From NCBI RefSeq assembly GCF_007858475.1, contig NZ_VIGX01000013.1, positions 36,524-100,523 of the forward strand: a DNA stretch of 64,000 bases, in the 5' to 3' direction. Position numbers and translations under genes: made by a program. The notes under the pieces are model-generated. The model did no database searches. It was given only the letters and a program-made list of their open reading frames with translations, and was not told the DNA's origin. The stretch comes from Tsukamurella conjunctivitidis. GTDB taxonomy: Bacteria; Actinomycetota; Actinomycetes; Mycobacteriales; Mycobacteriaceae. This document shows positions 7,834-16,594 of the stretch, in pieces (position 1 is the stretch's first letter; every line of letters starts with the position of its first letter).

Positions 7834-8156
7834 GCAAGGCGCACGCAGCGCGCGTCGACGGGGTCGTCGCCGCGGTGACGGCCATCGACGGCGTCGTGGA
7901 CGTCCACGCCGGCGGCCCCGGCTCGCCCGCTACCCACCTGCCGGGCCGGACGGTCCGCGGGATCCGCCTCGACGACGAGGGCGGGCAGGTCTGCGTCGTC
8001 CTCGAGTTCCGCCGCGACATCGACCTCGTCGACCTCGCGGACCGGGTCCGACGGGCGGCGACCGACGCTGCGGGGGTCCCCGTCGACGTCGTCGTGTCCG
8101 ACATCGTGGTCTCCGACCTCCCGGAGTCCGCTTCTTCGAAGGAGTACACCGCATGA
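7830..8156 (+). CDS. Asp23-like small protein
   Basis: 108 residues, starting at a GTG in a GTGA overlap with the Asp23 gene. The pattern 'VAAVTAIDGVVDVHAGG ... VRGIRLDDEGGQVCVVLEFRRDID' followed by a 'VVVSDIVVSDL' strand mirrors the Asp23 fold in shortened form. It is probably a paralogue that forms mixed assemblies with its neighbour. No catalytic motif is seen. Confidence 0.7.
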   Translation: MSKAHAARVDGVVAAVTAIDGVVDVHAGGPGSPATHLPGRTVRGIRLDDEGGQVCVVLEFRRDIDLVDLADRVRRAATDAAGVPVDVVVSDIVVSDLPESASSKEYTA

Positions 8157-8338
8157 CACCAGGGAACTTCACCGTCTGGGGAGGCGTGATCGGCCTCCTG
8201 GTGGCGATCGCCGTCGTCGTCGGCGGGCTCGTCGGCTTCCTGCTCGCGATCGTCCTCGGGGTGGCCGGCATGGCCGTGGGTGCCCACTTCGACGGCCTGA
8301 TCGACCTCACCGCTCTGCGGCGGCGCGACCGGAGCTGA
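8153..8338 (+). CDS. Small membrane protein of the Asp23 operon (DUF2273-like)
   Basis: 61 residues, ATG in an ATGA overlap with the previous gene. Two hydrophobic stretches (VIGLLVAIAVVVGGLVGFLL and AIVLGVAGMAVGAHF) form a helical hairpin with a basic tail (RRRDR). DUF2273 proteins in Gram-positive Asp23 operons have the same size and layout. It is likely part of the membrane anchor for the Asp23 proteins. Confidence 0.65.
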   Translation: MTPGNFTVWGGVIGLLVAIAVVVGGLVGFLLAIVLGVAGMAVGAHFDGLIDLTALRRRDRS

Positions 8339-8340
8339 CC

Positions 8341-9144
8341 ATGACCACCGAATCGGTCACTCCCGATACCGCACCCGACGCCACCGATGCACCCGGCCGG
8401 TCGGGCGCGGAGCGGGCGGTCGAGACCGCCGACCGGGGTCGCACCGTGATCGACGACCGCGTGCGGCGCAAGCTGATCGAGCACGCCGTCCTGACGGTGC
8501 CCGGCACCGAACGCCGCCGGGGGCTGGCGACCCGGCAGCTCCCGGCCGTCCGGTTCGCCGATCGCGACCGGAACGACGTCGACGTGCAGATCGCGGCCGA
8601 ATGGCCGCTCGACGCCGCCCGCCTGGTCCCGTCCGTGCGCACCGCCATCGATGACGAACTCGCCCGCAGCCTCGGTTCCACCCCGGAGGACGTCCACGTG
8701 CACATCACCCGCATCAGCGACGAGCGCACGACCTCCGCCGCCGCGTTCGCGCACCGACGCCCCCTCCCCGAGCGGGAGGAGCCGACGGCGGCACGGACCC
8801 TGCGCAAGCAGGCGCCCCGCCGGACCGCCGGAGCGAGCATCGCGACGGTTCCGCTCCTGCTGTGCGTCCTGGCTCTCGGCGTCCTCGCCGTGCGCGACAC
8901 CGTCGTCTCGCTGGGATGGGTGGCGGGCCACCGATGGCTCGACACGGTCCCCCGCATCGCGGACGACGTGCAGTGGGCCTGGTGGGCGTGGCCGGCGACG
9001 ATCGGTGCGATCGTGCTGGGCCTGGTGCTGCTCATCGCGGCCGTGAAACCGCGGCGGCGCAGCCACGCGCCGGTGACCGACGACCTCTGGTTCAGCCGGC
9101 GCATCGCCGCCGACCGCCGCACCGCCGAGGAGGTGGCCCGATGA
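8341..9144 (+). CDS. Asp23-like protein with membrane segments (DUF6286-like)
   Basis: 267 residues. An N-terminal soluble part (about 1-150) has Asp23-like strands (LIEHAVLTVPGTERRRG, then DVDVQIAAEWPLDA). It is followed by two membrane spans (TVPLLLCVLALGVLAV and WPATIGAIVLGLVLLIAAV) with a short extracellular loop. The layout matches actinobacterial proteins annotated as DUF6286 in these operons, as far as I recall. It starts two bases after the previous stop and overlaps the next gene by four. Confidence 0.65.
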   Translation: MTTESVTPDTAPDATDAPGRSGAERAVETADRGRTVIDDRVRRKLIEHAVLTVPGTERRRGLATRQLPAVRFADRDRNDVDVQIAAEWPLDAARLVPSVRTAIDDELARSLGSTPEDVHVHITRISDERTTSAAAFAHRRPLPEREEPTAARTLRKQAPRRTAGASIATVPLLLCVLALGVLAVRDTVVSLGWVAGHRWLDTVPRIADDVQWAWWAWPATIGAIVLGLVLLIAAVKPRRRSHAPVTDDLWFSRRIAADRRTAEEVAR

Positions 9145-9734
9145 AGACCTCGACCCGCGTGATCGACCGGCTGGTCGCCGGCCTGGTCGGGATCGTCCTG
9201 CTCGGCGGGGGCCTCTGGGCCCTCGGCTACCGGCTCGGCCAGCGCACGGCCACGGACGCCACCCGCCGGGTGTCGACCGCGACCATCACGCGGCTGCCCG
9301 ACGAACCGTGGTGGCCCGCCGTGATCGGCGCAGCCGGCGTGGTGCTGATCCTCGGCACGCTGTGGCTGCTGGTGCGGCACCTGCGGAGCGCGTCCACGCG
9401 CACCGTCCCCACCGACGGTGGCGGCACCGTCGACCTGGGCCGGGTCGGCGACGCGGTCGCCGCGGACCTGTCGCGGAGCCCGCTGATCCGCCGGGCCCGG
9501 CCGTCGACCGTCGTGGAGAAGGGCCGGCCGATCGTCCGGATGGCGGTCAGCGTCGTCCCCGACGCGTCGGTCGAGGACCTGACGGCGCTCGCGTCGGCAG
9601 CACGACGCGAGGTCACCGCGGCCACCAACCCCGACGTCGGCTTCCAGATCCTGGTGAACGACCGGCGGGGCGACAAAGGACTTGGGGAACGCCCCCGAGA
9701 AGAGGAACACCGAACGATCTCCGAGAGGACATAG
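9141..9734 (+). CDS. AmaP-like membrane anchor protein
   Basis: 197 residues. Two N-terminal membrane segments (LVAGLVGIVLLGGGLWALGY and VIGAAGVVLILGTLWLLV) precede a cytoplasmic domain with VVEKGRPIVRMAVSVVPDAS. This is the layout of AmaP, which tethers Asp23 to the membrane. ATG at 9141 lies in an ATGA overlap with the previous stop. A CsbD gene starts two bases after its stop, so it is in the same operon. Confidence 0.72.
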   Translation: MKTSTRVIDRLVAGLVGIVLLGGGLWALGYRLGQRTATDATRRVSTATITRLPDEPWWPAVIGAAGVVLILGTLWLLVRHLRSASTRTVPTDGGGTVDLGRVGDAVAADLSRSPLIRRARPSTVVEKGRPIVRMAVSVVPDASVEDLTALASAARREVTAATNPDVGFQILVNDRRGDKGLGERPREEEHRTISERT

Positions 9735-9736
9735 GC

Positions 9737-9946
9737 ATGGGAATCGCAGACGACGCCAAGAACAAGGCCGAGGACCTCAAGGGTCGCGCGAAGGAGGCCG
9801 CGGGCGCGGCCACCGGCGATGACGATCTCAAGGCCGAGGGCCAGGCCGATCAGGGCCTCGCGGCGGCGAAGGAGAAGATCGCGGACGCGGCCGACAAGGT
9901 CAAGGAGGGCGTCGACGCCGTCAAGGACAAGCTGACCGGTAACTGA
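9737..9946 (+). CDS. CsbD family stress protein
   Basis: 69 residues, highly charged and alanine-rich, with the CsbD repeat style (KNKAEDLKGRAKEAAGAATG, then KAEGQADQ). CsbD proteins are small, helical, stress-induced and of unknown mechanism. An AGAGGAC motif lies just upstream. It sits at the end of the Asp23/AmaP operon, consistent with a general envelope-stress regulon. Confidence 0.85.
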   Translation: MGIADDAKNKAEDLKGRAKEAAGAATGDDDLKAEGQADQGLAAAKEKIADAADKVKEGVDAVKDKLTGN

Positions 9947-10068
9947 ATCCGCCCAGGTGGGACGCGATTGCAAACGTTCACCCAGCGGGACGGCCCCTGC
10001 TCTTGCACAATCAAAGCCTCGGGGGCCGTCCTCGGGTCAGTACATCGTGTTCACCGGAAGGCAACGAC

Positions 10069-10254
10069 ATGAGTTTCGCAGACGACGCGAAGAGCAAGGC
10101 CGAGGATCTGAAGGGCCGTGCCCAGGAGGCCGCCAGCAAGGTGCAGGGCGACATCGATTCGGCCGCCGCCACCGCCAAGGAGAAGGCCGCCGAGTTCGGC
10201 GACAAGGTCAAGGGCGAGGCGAACTCCCTCAAGGACAAGCTCTCGGGCGACTGA
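10069..10254 (+). CDS. Second CsbD-like small protein
   Basis: 61 residues; its first 18 residues are nearly those of the gene at 9737 (ADDAK-KAEDLKGRA-EAA). It ends in LKDKLSGD where the other ends in VKDKLTGN, so the two are recent paralogues. A GGAAGG site lies eight bases before the ATG. The 122-base gap that separates it from its paralogue suggests its own promoter. A strong hairpin follows. Confidence 0.8.
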   Translation: MSFADDAKSKAEDLKGRAQEAASKVQGDIDSAAATAKEKAAEFGDKVKGEANSLKDKLSGD

Positions 10255-10270
10255 CGCACCGCAGTACTGA

Positions 10271-10303
10271 CACCGAGGCCGGTCGCCGCGACCGGCCTCG
10301 GTG
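10271..10303 (+). terminator. 16-bp hairpin closing the stress operon
   Basis: CACCGAGGCCGGTCGC (10271-10286) pairs perfectly with 10288-10303 around a single base. It lies 16 bases after the CsbD-like stop and 37 bases before the aminotransferase start. Confidence 0.8.
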
Positions 10304-10339
10304 CTCCGCCGGGGCGAACCGGCGGTCTACCCTGGCGTG

Positions 10340-11431
10340 GTGGCCACTGAGAACCCGTCCCGCCCCGCGCCGCTGAGCATCCGCTCCGATCTCGACGCCC
10401 TCCCCGCGTACGTCCCGGGGAAGTCCGCGCCCGGTGCGATCAAGCTCGCCTCCAACGAGATCGTCGACGGCCCGCTGCCGTCCGTCGCCGCCGCCCTCAC
10501 GGAGGTGCTGCGCAGCGCGAACCGGTATCCCGACAACGGCGCCACGGCACTCAAGGCCGAGCTGGCGAAGCTCACGGGCGCCACCGAGGAACAGGTGCAC
10601 GCGGGCTGCGGATCCGTGGCGCTGTGCCAGGACCTGGTGCAGGTCACCTGCCGTCCGGGCGACGAGGTGATCTTCGCGTGGCGCAGTTTCGAGGCCTACC
10701 CGATCGTCACCCGGGTCGTCGGCGCGACGCCGGTCCAGGTCCCGCTCACCGCCGACCACGAACACGACCTCGATGCGATGGCCGCCGCGATCACCGACCG
10801 CACGCGCCTGATCTTCATCTGCAACCCGAACAACCCGACCGGCACGACGGTCTCCGCGGAGGCGCTCGAGGCGTTCCTGGAGAAGGTGCCGCCCCACGTC
10901 GTCGTGGCCCTCGACGAGGCCTACTACGAGTACCACCGCGCCAACGAGCAGACGGGCGAGCGCATCGACGGTGCCGCCCTGATCTCCCGGCACCGCAACG
11001 TGATCGCGTTGCGCACCTTCTCCAAGGCCTACGGGCTCGCGGGCCTGCGCGTGGGCTACGCCATCGCCGATCCGGAGCTGATCGCCGCGCTCACCAAGGT
11101 CCACCTCCCCTTCTCCGTCAGCGTCCCCGCGCAGGCCGCCGCGATCGCCTCGCTGCACGCGGGCGACGAGTTGCTCGCCCGCACCGAGGCCGTCGTCGCC
11201 GAACGCGCCCGCGTCCGGGAGGCGCTGCTGGGCGCCGGATTCGAGGTCCCGCACACGCAGGCGAACTTCGTCTGGCTGCCCCTGGGCGCCGATGCCCTGC
11301 GGTTCACCGCCGACGCCGCCGAGGCGGGCCTTCTGGTCCGGGGCTTCGACGGGGCCGGGGTCCGCGTCACCGTGACCGATCCCGAGGAGAACGACGCCTT
11401 CCTCGCCTTCGCCACGGGGTGGCGGCGGTGA
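10340..11431 (+). CDS. pat: Histidinol-phosphate / aromatic aminotransferase (HisC family)
   Basis: PLP-dependent class I/II aminotransferase, 363 residues. It has ASNEI with GPLPS, CNPNNPTGT, LDEAYYEY, and the PLP lysine in TFSKAYGLAGLRVGY, in the usual order. Proteins of this subgroup in Mycobacteriales are annotated as phenylalanine aminotransferase (Pat) or HisC2, transaminating aromatic 2-oxo acids or imidazole acetol phosphate. It is outside a his operon, which favours the Pat role. Two adjacent GTG codons (10337, 10340) are candidate starts; neither has a clear ribosome-binding site. The stop overlaps the next gene's GTG. Confidence 0.82.
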   Translation: MATENPSRPAPLSIRSDLDALPAYVPGKSAPGAIKLASNEIVDGPLPSVAAALTEVLRSANRYPDNGATALKAELAKLTGATEEQVHAGCGSVALCQDLVQVTCRPGDEVIFAWRSFEAYPIVTRVVGATPVQVPLTADHEHDLDAMAAAITDRTRLIFICNPNNPTGTTVSAEALEAFLEKVPPHVVVALDEAYYEYHRANEQTGERIDGAALISRHRNVIALRTFSKAYGLAGLRVGYAIADPELIAALTKVHLPFSVSVPAQAAAIASLHAGDELLARTEAVVAERARVREALLGAGFEVPHTQANFVWLPLGADALRFTADAAEAGLLVRGFDGAGVRVTVTDPEENDAFLAFATGWRR

Positions 11432-11862
11432 GCCTCGGCAGGTACGAGTTCGCCTTCACCGCACACGTTCCCGTGCGCTGGTCGGATATGGACGCGCTGG
11501 GCCACGTCAACCACGCGCGGATGGTGACGCTGCTGGAGGAGGCGCGCATTCAATGGCTGCTCTCCGCCGGCGAGAAGTACGCGCCGCTGATCAAGAGCGC
11601 CTTCATCGCCGACGTCGCGATCAAGTACAAGGCGCAGCTGTACCACGAGGATTCGCCGGTCCAGGTGGGCATGTACATCGCGTCGAACCGCAGCGTCGAC
11701 TTCACCATCGGCTACGAGGTGCGGGCCCGCGAAGCGGCTCCGGAGTCGAAGCCCGCGATCCTCGCGACCACGCAGATGGCCGTGGTCGACATCGACAAGC
11801 GCAGCCTGCGGCGCCTCACCGACGAGGAGAAGTCCTACCTGGCGTCCTGGTCGCGCGGCTGA
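11428..11862 (+). CDS. Acyl-CoA thioesterase (4HBT hot-dog family)
   Basis: 144 residues with the hot-dog signature RWSDMDALGHVNHARMVTLLEEAR, where the Asp after WSDMD is the usual catalytic position, and later VGMYIASNRSVDFTIGYEV. It hydrolyses an acyl-CoA to the free acid. It starts at a GTG inside the GTGA overlap with the aminotransferase stop, so the two are coupled. The metabolic link is not obvious. The 3' end overlaps the convergent hypothetical gene by 28 bases. Confidence 0.82.
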   Translation: MSLGRYEFAFTAHVPVRWSDMDALGHVNHARMVTLLEEARIQWLLSAGEKYAPLIKSAFIADVAIKYKAQLYHEDSPVQVGMYIASNRSVDFTIGYEVRAREAAPESKPAILATTQMAVVDIDKRSLRRLTDEEKSYLASWSRG

Positions 11863-13070
11863 GCCGGGGCCGGCTTCCACGCCTTCGGCGCCTCGCCCGG
11901 CAGCGCCGCTCCGGGGCGGGCGCCGTCTCGACCGCCGGCCCCGGCCGAGGGCCCGGCAGGGCCGTGTCCCCCGCCCGGCAGAGCACGCCGCGCACCGTCG
12001 GGCAGCGCGGGCGGGAGGTCGCCGCGCGCGCCCATGATCTGACCGGCGACGCGGCGCGCGCTCTGCGTGGAGATCTCGCGCTCGCCCGCGCGCTGCACCA
12101 GCTCGTGGATCTGTTGGTCGATCGACTCGATGGACATGCGCCGCGGACGCTTGGAATCCGCGACGTCCACGAGGTCGCCCACGTGGGTGAGCGCGGTGAC
12201 CCGGTCGACGAGCTCGTCCCACACCTTGTCGAGCTCGCCCGCGCGGGTGCCGTCGGCGAGGCCGGGCGCGTAGCGCAGCTGACCCCACACCGACTTGAGC
12301 TGCACGACGTCGGCGGAGATCTGCACCAGGTCGGTCGGCAGGTCGAGCTGGCCGAGTTGCTCGTCGAACTCGCCGGCGCTCACCGAGCGGGAGTAACTGA
12401 CCTTGTCGTAGACGAGGCCCGCGACGAAGAGCAGCACGTCGTAGCGGTCCTCGAAGACGAGTAGGCCCTCGTCGGGGGCGCCGTGTCCGTCGACCCAGCC
12501 CGCGAGCTGCGGCGCGAGCCGCAGGGCCGGCCCGGCCACTCGCGCGACGGTGCGTGCGGCTACCGCCGCGGCCGACGGGGTCACCGGCAGCGGGGTCAGG
12601 CACAGCGCGTCGAACAGGGCGTCGCGCTCGTCCAGGTCGAGGTGCACCGCGTCCTTGCGCGCGCGGCGCACCGCGCGCACGCCCGCGGCGAAGGACAGCC
12701 GGTTGAGGGTGAAGGCGTGCCGGAAGCCCGCCAGCTTGCGCCGGGCATCGGCGGCGCGGACGGCGTCGGCCGCCGCCCTGGCCTGCTGCAGCGGGTTCGG
12801 CGGAGTACCGTCGGCGGCCGGTGCGGGCACCTCGTGCTCGGCGATCCGGCTGAGCCGGCGCAGCTTGGAGTAGCCGCCGATGTCCGGGAAGGCCCGCTCG
12901 GTGTCGAAGCGGTTGAGCACCACTTCACGAGCAGCGGGCGACAGGTGTCCGGCGCCGATGAGCAGCGCCGCCTCGTCGGAGAGCTCCCGGCGCGGCATGG
13001 GAATGGCGCGCGCATCGCACCACCGGCGCACCGGTGCCTCGATGTGCACCTCAGGCTCCTGCGCGGACAT
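11835..13070 (-). CDS. Conserved-looking hypothetical protein, 411 residues
   Basis: I do not recognise a family. The protein is soluble and mostly helical. The N-terminal part has LSDEAALLIGAGHLSPAARE, the middle has EDRYDVLLFVAGLVYDKVSYSRS, and the last 60 residues are Pro/Gly/Ala-rich and disordered. No catalytic or metal motif stands out. Its ATG lies inside the 3' end of the upstream acyltransferase gene (20-base overlap), which implies a shared transcript. Codon use is normal for the region. Confidence 0.6.
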   Translation of the reverse strand: MSAQEPEVHIEAPVRRWCDARAIPMPRRELSDEAALLIGAGHLSPAAREVVLNRFDTERAFPDIGGYSKLRRLSRIAEHEVPAPAADGTPPNPLQQARAAADAVRAADARRKLAGFRHAFTLNRLSFAAGVRAVRRARKDAVHLDLDERDALFDALCLTPLPVTPSAAAVAARTVARVAGPALRLAPQLAGWVDGHGAPDEGLLVFEDRYDVLLFVAGLVYDKVSYSRSVSAGEFDEQLGQLDLPTDLVQISADVVQLKSVWGQLRYAPGLADGTRAGELDKVWDELVDRVTALTHVGDLVDVADSKRPRRMSIESIDQQIHELVQRAGEREISTQSARRVAGQIMGARGDLPPALPDGARRALPGGGHGPAGPSAGAGGRDGARPGAALPGEAPKAWKPAPAQPRDQDAR

Positions 13071-14193
13071 CCGTCACCCCCTTCTCCGTCGTCGTGCGCC
13101 TTTCATCATCCCCGAAGGGCAGGGCGGCGCGCAGCGCCCACGCGAGCGGGATGCTGACCGCGGAGGTCGCGAGGAAGGCCACGGCGATGTTCCCGGTGAA
13201 GGGCCGCCAGCCGAGGACGTCGAGGAGCAGCACGTCCATGACGATGAGGTGCACCAGGAAATACTCGTAGGAGATCCCGCCGAGCCACACAATCGGACGG
13301 CTGCCCAGCAGTCGGTGGTAGAGCGATCCGGAGTGCGGTGCGAGCCCGAGCGGTGCGATCAGCGCGGCCGCGATCACCAGGTACAACGCGGATTTCACGA
13401 TGGCCTCGACGGGACTCCTCGGCACCATCGTGGGCGGCCCGCCGATCACGGGCAGCGCGGAGACGACGAAGGCGAGCAGCGCCACCGCGAGGCAGGCGGC
13501 CGTGGCGCCGCGCGGCCACCGTCGGGCCTGCGCGGCCGCCACGGTCAGGGCCATCCCCGCCAGGAACCACCAGAGGTAGGCGGGCGGCCACATGCGGGCC
13601 GTGAGCTCGATGGACGGGGCGATCACGATCCACACCGGGGTGATCGCGGCGAGCGCAGCGAGGCCGGCGAGCAGCCTCCCGGGATGCCACCGATACCGGC
13701 ACAGCAGCGCGGTCAGTATCCACCCGATCAGCGGGAGCGCGAGGTAGAAGGCCATCTCGACGGCCAGGCTCCACGCCTGCGTGAGGCCGACCCGCAGGTG
13801 CCCGAAGCCGTAGATCTGGGTGAAGGTGAGGTTCCGGACGAGACCGTCGATCCCGCCGCCGGACGGATTGGGTTCGTGCCGGACGAGGCCCAGCGCGTAC
13901 ACGACGATCACGACCACCCAGTACGCCGGGACGACGCGCCGGAACCGGTGCCAGGCGTACCGTCGCAGGTCCGGCTGCTGAGCGGAACCGTCCTGCAGCA
14001 GGCGCACCCACGGCCGGAACAGCAGGAACCCCGAGAGCGCGAAGAAGATCGGCACACCGATCTCGAACCGCGCCCAGAGGTGGCCGACGAAGTCGTCGGT
14101 GTAGTGCCCCGTCGAGAAGGCGGCGTGCGTCAGGCACACCGTGGCCGCCGCGACGGCGCGCAGCCCGGTGAGCGGCGCTACCCGACTCTGCAT
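13051..14193 (-). CDS. Acyltransferase 3 family membrane protein
   Basis: 380 residues, about ten membrane segments. The N-terminal signature PLTGLRAVAAATVCLTHAAF contains the R and H typical of acyltransferase-3 (OafA/NodX type), followed by EIGVPIFFALSGFLLFRPWV. These enzymes move acyl groups across the membrane onto a sugar or lipid head group. The ATG at 14193 opens the family domain directly. It is the first gene of a two-gene unit with the hypothetical protein at 11835. Confidence 0.82.
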   Translation of the reverse strand: MQSRVAPLTGLRAVAAATVCLTHAAFSTGHYTDDFVGHLWARFEIGVPIFFALSGFLLFRPWVRLLQDGSAQQPDLRRYAWHRFRRVVPAYWVVVIVVYALGLVRHEPNPSGGGIDGLVRNLTFTQIYGFGHLRVGLTQAWSLAVEMAFYLALPLIGWILTALLCRYRWHPGRLLAGLAALAAITPVWIVIAPSIELTARMWPPAYLWWFLAGMALTVAAAQARRWPRGATAACLAVALLAFVVSALPVIGGPPTMVPRSPVEAIVKSALYLVIAAALIAPLGLAPHSGSLYHRLLGSRPIVWLGGISYEYFLVHLIVMDVLLLDVLGWRPFTGNIAVAFLATSAVSIPLAWALRAALPFGDDERRTTTEKGVTDVRAGA

Positions 14194-14270
14194 CCGTTCA
14201 TCTTGCCCGCCCGACCCCGGGGCTCGTCCAGCGCCCGGGCGGCGCTCGACCGGGCCCGACGGTGCGCGGC

Positions 14271-15236
14271 TCACGCGCCGGGCGCCGCCCGGAAGGCCCG
14301 GCGGTAGCCGAGCGGCGTCATGCCGGTGTCGCGCCGCAGGTGGGCCCGTAGACCGGCGCCCGTACCGAGCCCGGCGTCGCGGGCGACGGCGTCGACGGAC
14401 AGCTCGGTGGTCTCCAGCAGCTCGCGGGCGCGGTCGAGCCGGCGGCGCAGGATCCACGCCCCCGGGGTCTGTCCGGTCTCCTCGCGGAACCGCCGGTTGA
14501 AGGTCCGCACCGACATCCCCGCCCGACGCGCGAGGACCTCCACCGACAGGTTCTCGTGCAGGTTGCGGGCGGCCCAGTCCCGCGGTTCGACGGTGCTGCC
14601 CGCCCCGCTCACCGGCACGGGCACGTCGATGAACTGGGCCTGCGTACCCTCGCGCGCGGGCGGGACGACGCAGTGTCGCGCGACCTTGTTCGCGACGGCG
14701 GCGCCGTGGTCGCTGCGGATCAGGTGCAGGCACAGGTCGAGCCCGGCGGCGAGGCCGGCGGAGGTGAAGACGTCGCCGTCGTCGGTGAACAGGACGTGGT
14801 CGACGAGCCCGACGGACGGGTAGAGCGCGCGCAGCTGCGCGCCGTACTTCCAGTGCGTGGTCACGCTCCGCCCGTCGAGCAGGCCCGCGGCGGCGAGCAC
14901 GAAGGCGCCGGTGCAGATGGAGACGATGCGGGTGCCCGGCCGGATGGTGGCGAGCGCGGCGCGGACGTCGTCGGGCAGGGTGCCGTCGAACCGCGGACCG
15001 GCGATCTTCGTACCCGGCACGATCACCGTGTCGGCGAGGGCGAGTGCCTCGGGGCCCGCCTCGGGGGTGATCGCGTAGCCGCCGGTCGCGCGGACGGGAT
15101 TCCGGTCGACGCCGCAGGTGATCACCCGGTAGAGAGGCCGGTCGGCCTCGTCGGTGGCCTCGGAGAAGCACATCGGCGGGATCGCGGCGTCGAAGCCGAC
15201 GATCGGTTCCAGCAGCAGGACGGCGACGACATGCAT
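14271..15236 (-). CDS. GlxA-type transcriptional regulator (DJ-1/PfpI domain + AraC HTH)
   Basis: 321 residues. The N-terminal two thirds is a DJ-1/PfpI-like domain (VIVPGTKI, RIVSICTGAFVLAAAGLLDGR, THWKYGAQL) with the nucleophile-elbow Cys in ICTGAF. The C-terminal third is a double AraC helix-turn-helix (NLHENLSVEVLARRAGMSVR, then DAVARDAGLGTGAGLRAHLRR). Such regulators sense small metabolites. It is divergent from an MFS transporter gene with a 70-base spacer and likely controls it. Confidence 0.87.
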   Translation of the reverse strand: MHVVAVLLLEPIVGFDAAIPPMCFSEATDEADRPLYRVITCGVDRNPVRATGGYAITPEAGPEALALADTVIVPGTKIAGPRFDGTLPDDVRAALATIRPGTRIVSICTGAFVLAAAGLLDGRSVTTHWKYGAQLRALYPSVGLVDHVLFTDDGDVFTSAGLAAGLDLCLHLIRSDHGAAVANKVARHCVVPPAREGTQAQFIDVPVPVSGAGSTVEPRDWAARNLHENLSVEVLARRAGMSVRTFNRRFREETGQTPGAWILRRRLDRARELLETTELSVDAVARDAGLGTGAGLRAHLRRDTGMTPLGYRRAFRAAPGA

Positions 15237-15270
15237 GGCACGATTCTTTCATATCCTGTCATTAATGCCA
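15236..15270. promoter_or_regulatory. Divergent promoter region with short dyad
   Basis: Between the GlxA-type regulator and the MFS gene, TGGCA (15236-15240) and TGCCA (15266-15270) form a spaced dyad around an AT-richer core (ATTCTTTCATATCCTGTCAT). This is a plausible operator and promoter core, but the arms are short. Confidence 0.3.
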
Positions 15271-15306
15271 CTGGTTCGAGTCCGCGGAATCCGGGAATCT
15301 GGTCCG

Positions 15307-16590
15307 GTGACTACACCGCTGAGGCGCCTGCGCGCGCCGCACTACGCCTGGATCGTGGCCGGCGTCGCCTTCGTGACGATGCTGGGCGCGGCCGGTTTCC
15401 GGTCCGTCCCCGGTGTGATGATGGACCCGCTGCACATGGAGTTCGGCTGGTCGCACGCGACGATCGGCGCCGCCATGTCGGTGAACATGGCGCTCTTCGG
15501 GCTGACCGCCCCCTTCTCCGCGGCGCTCATGGACAAGCTGGGCGTGCGGCCGGTGGTGATCGGCGCGCTCACGCTCGTCGCCGCCGGCACCGGGCTCGCG
15601 GTCTTCATGACCGACGCCTGGCAGCTGGTGCTGCTGTGGGGCGTGCTGGTGGGGCTGGGTACCGGCTCGCTCTCGACGGCCTTCGTCGCGACGATCGCCA
15701 TGCGGTGGTTCGTCGCCCGTCGGGGCCTGGTCACCGGCGTGCTCACCGCGGCCAGCGCCACCGGTCAACTGATCTTCCTCCCGGTGGTCGCCGCGCTGTC
15801 GGAGGCGCACGGCTGGCGCACCGCGACCCTCGTGGTCACCGCCGTCGCCGTCGCGGTGATCCCCGTGGCCGGCCTGTTCCTGCGGTCGTGGCCGGCGCAG
15901 CTGGGCCTGCCGCCCTTCGGCGGCTCCGAGGTGGTGGCCCCGGCCGCCCCCGCCGGCGGCGCGGTGAAGGCGGCCTTCGCGGGCCTCGCGGCGGGCGCCC
16001 GGCGCCCCGCCTTCTGGCTGCTCGCCGCGAGCTTCGCCATCTGCGGCGCCACGACCAACGGCCTGCTGCAGACGCACTTCATCCCCGCCGCCGGCGACCA
16101 CGGGATGCCCGCCACCGCGGCCGCCTCGTTGCTCGCGCTCATCGGCGTCTTCGACGTGATCGGCACCATCGCCTCGGGCTGGCTCACCGACCGCGTCGAC
16201 TCCCGGATCCTGCTCGTCGTCTACTACCTCGGGCGCGGACTGGCTCTCGCCCTGCTCCCCGCCCTGCTGTCGCCGGGGATCGCGCCGGGCCTGCTCGTCT
16301 TCATCCTGTTCTACGGCCTCGACTGGGTGGCGACGGTGCCGCCCACGATGGCGCTGGCCCGCGAGCACTTCGGCGAGTCGACCCCCGTCGTCTTCGGTTG
16401 GATCTTCGCCTCGCACCAGCTGGGTGCCGCCGTCGCGGCCTTCGGCGCCGGGTACATCCGCGACGCGTCGGGCGGCTACGACCCGGCGTTCTACACCGCG
16501 GGCGCCCTCTGCGTGGCCGCCGCGGCGATGTGCTGGACGATCCCGCGGGCGCGCGCCCGGGCGGCCGAGCCGGAGCCGGTCGCCGTCTGA
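15307..16590 (+). CDS. MFS transporter
   Basis: 427 residues, twelve predicted membrane segments. The first is HYAWIVAGVAFVTMLGAA right after a basic start. It resembles the monocarboxylate/oxalate-formate group of the major facilitator superfamily (RSVPGVMMDPLHMEFGWSHATIG after TM1, LTDRVDSRILL in the central loop). The substrate is unknown. GTG at 15307 places the start just before TM1; ATG at 15265 would add 14 residues. It is probably regulated by the divergent GlxA-type protein. Confidence 0.82.
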   Translation: MTTPLRRLRAPHYAWIVAGVAFVTMLGAAGFRSVPGVMMDPLHMEFGWSHATIGAAMSVNMALFGLTAPFSAALMDKLGVRPVVIGALTLVAAGTGLAVFMTDAWQLVLLWGVLVGLGTGSLSTAFVATIAMRWFVARRGLVTGVLTAASATGQLIFLPVVAALSEAHGWRTATLVVTAVAVAVIPVAGLFLRSWPAQLGLPPFGGSEVVAPAAPAGGAVKAAFAGLAAGARRPAFWLLAASFAICGATTNGLLQTHFIPAAGDHGMPATAAASLLALIGVFDVIGTIASGWLTDRVDSRILLVVYYLGRGLALALLPALLSPGIAPGLLVFILFYGLDWVATVPPTMALAREHFGESTPVVFGWIFASHQLGAAVAAFGAGYIRDASGGYDPAFYTAGALCVAAAAMCWTIPRARARAAEPEPVAV

Positions 16591-16594
16591 GCCG

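Noticed and set aside
13051-15252. A 733-codon frame joining the acyltransferase to upstream sequence
   Set aside because: Residues before the Met at 14193 are low-complexity Arg-rich and overlie the GlxA-type regulator in another frame.
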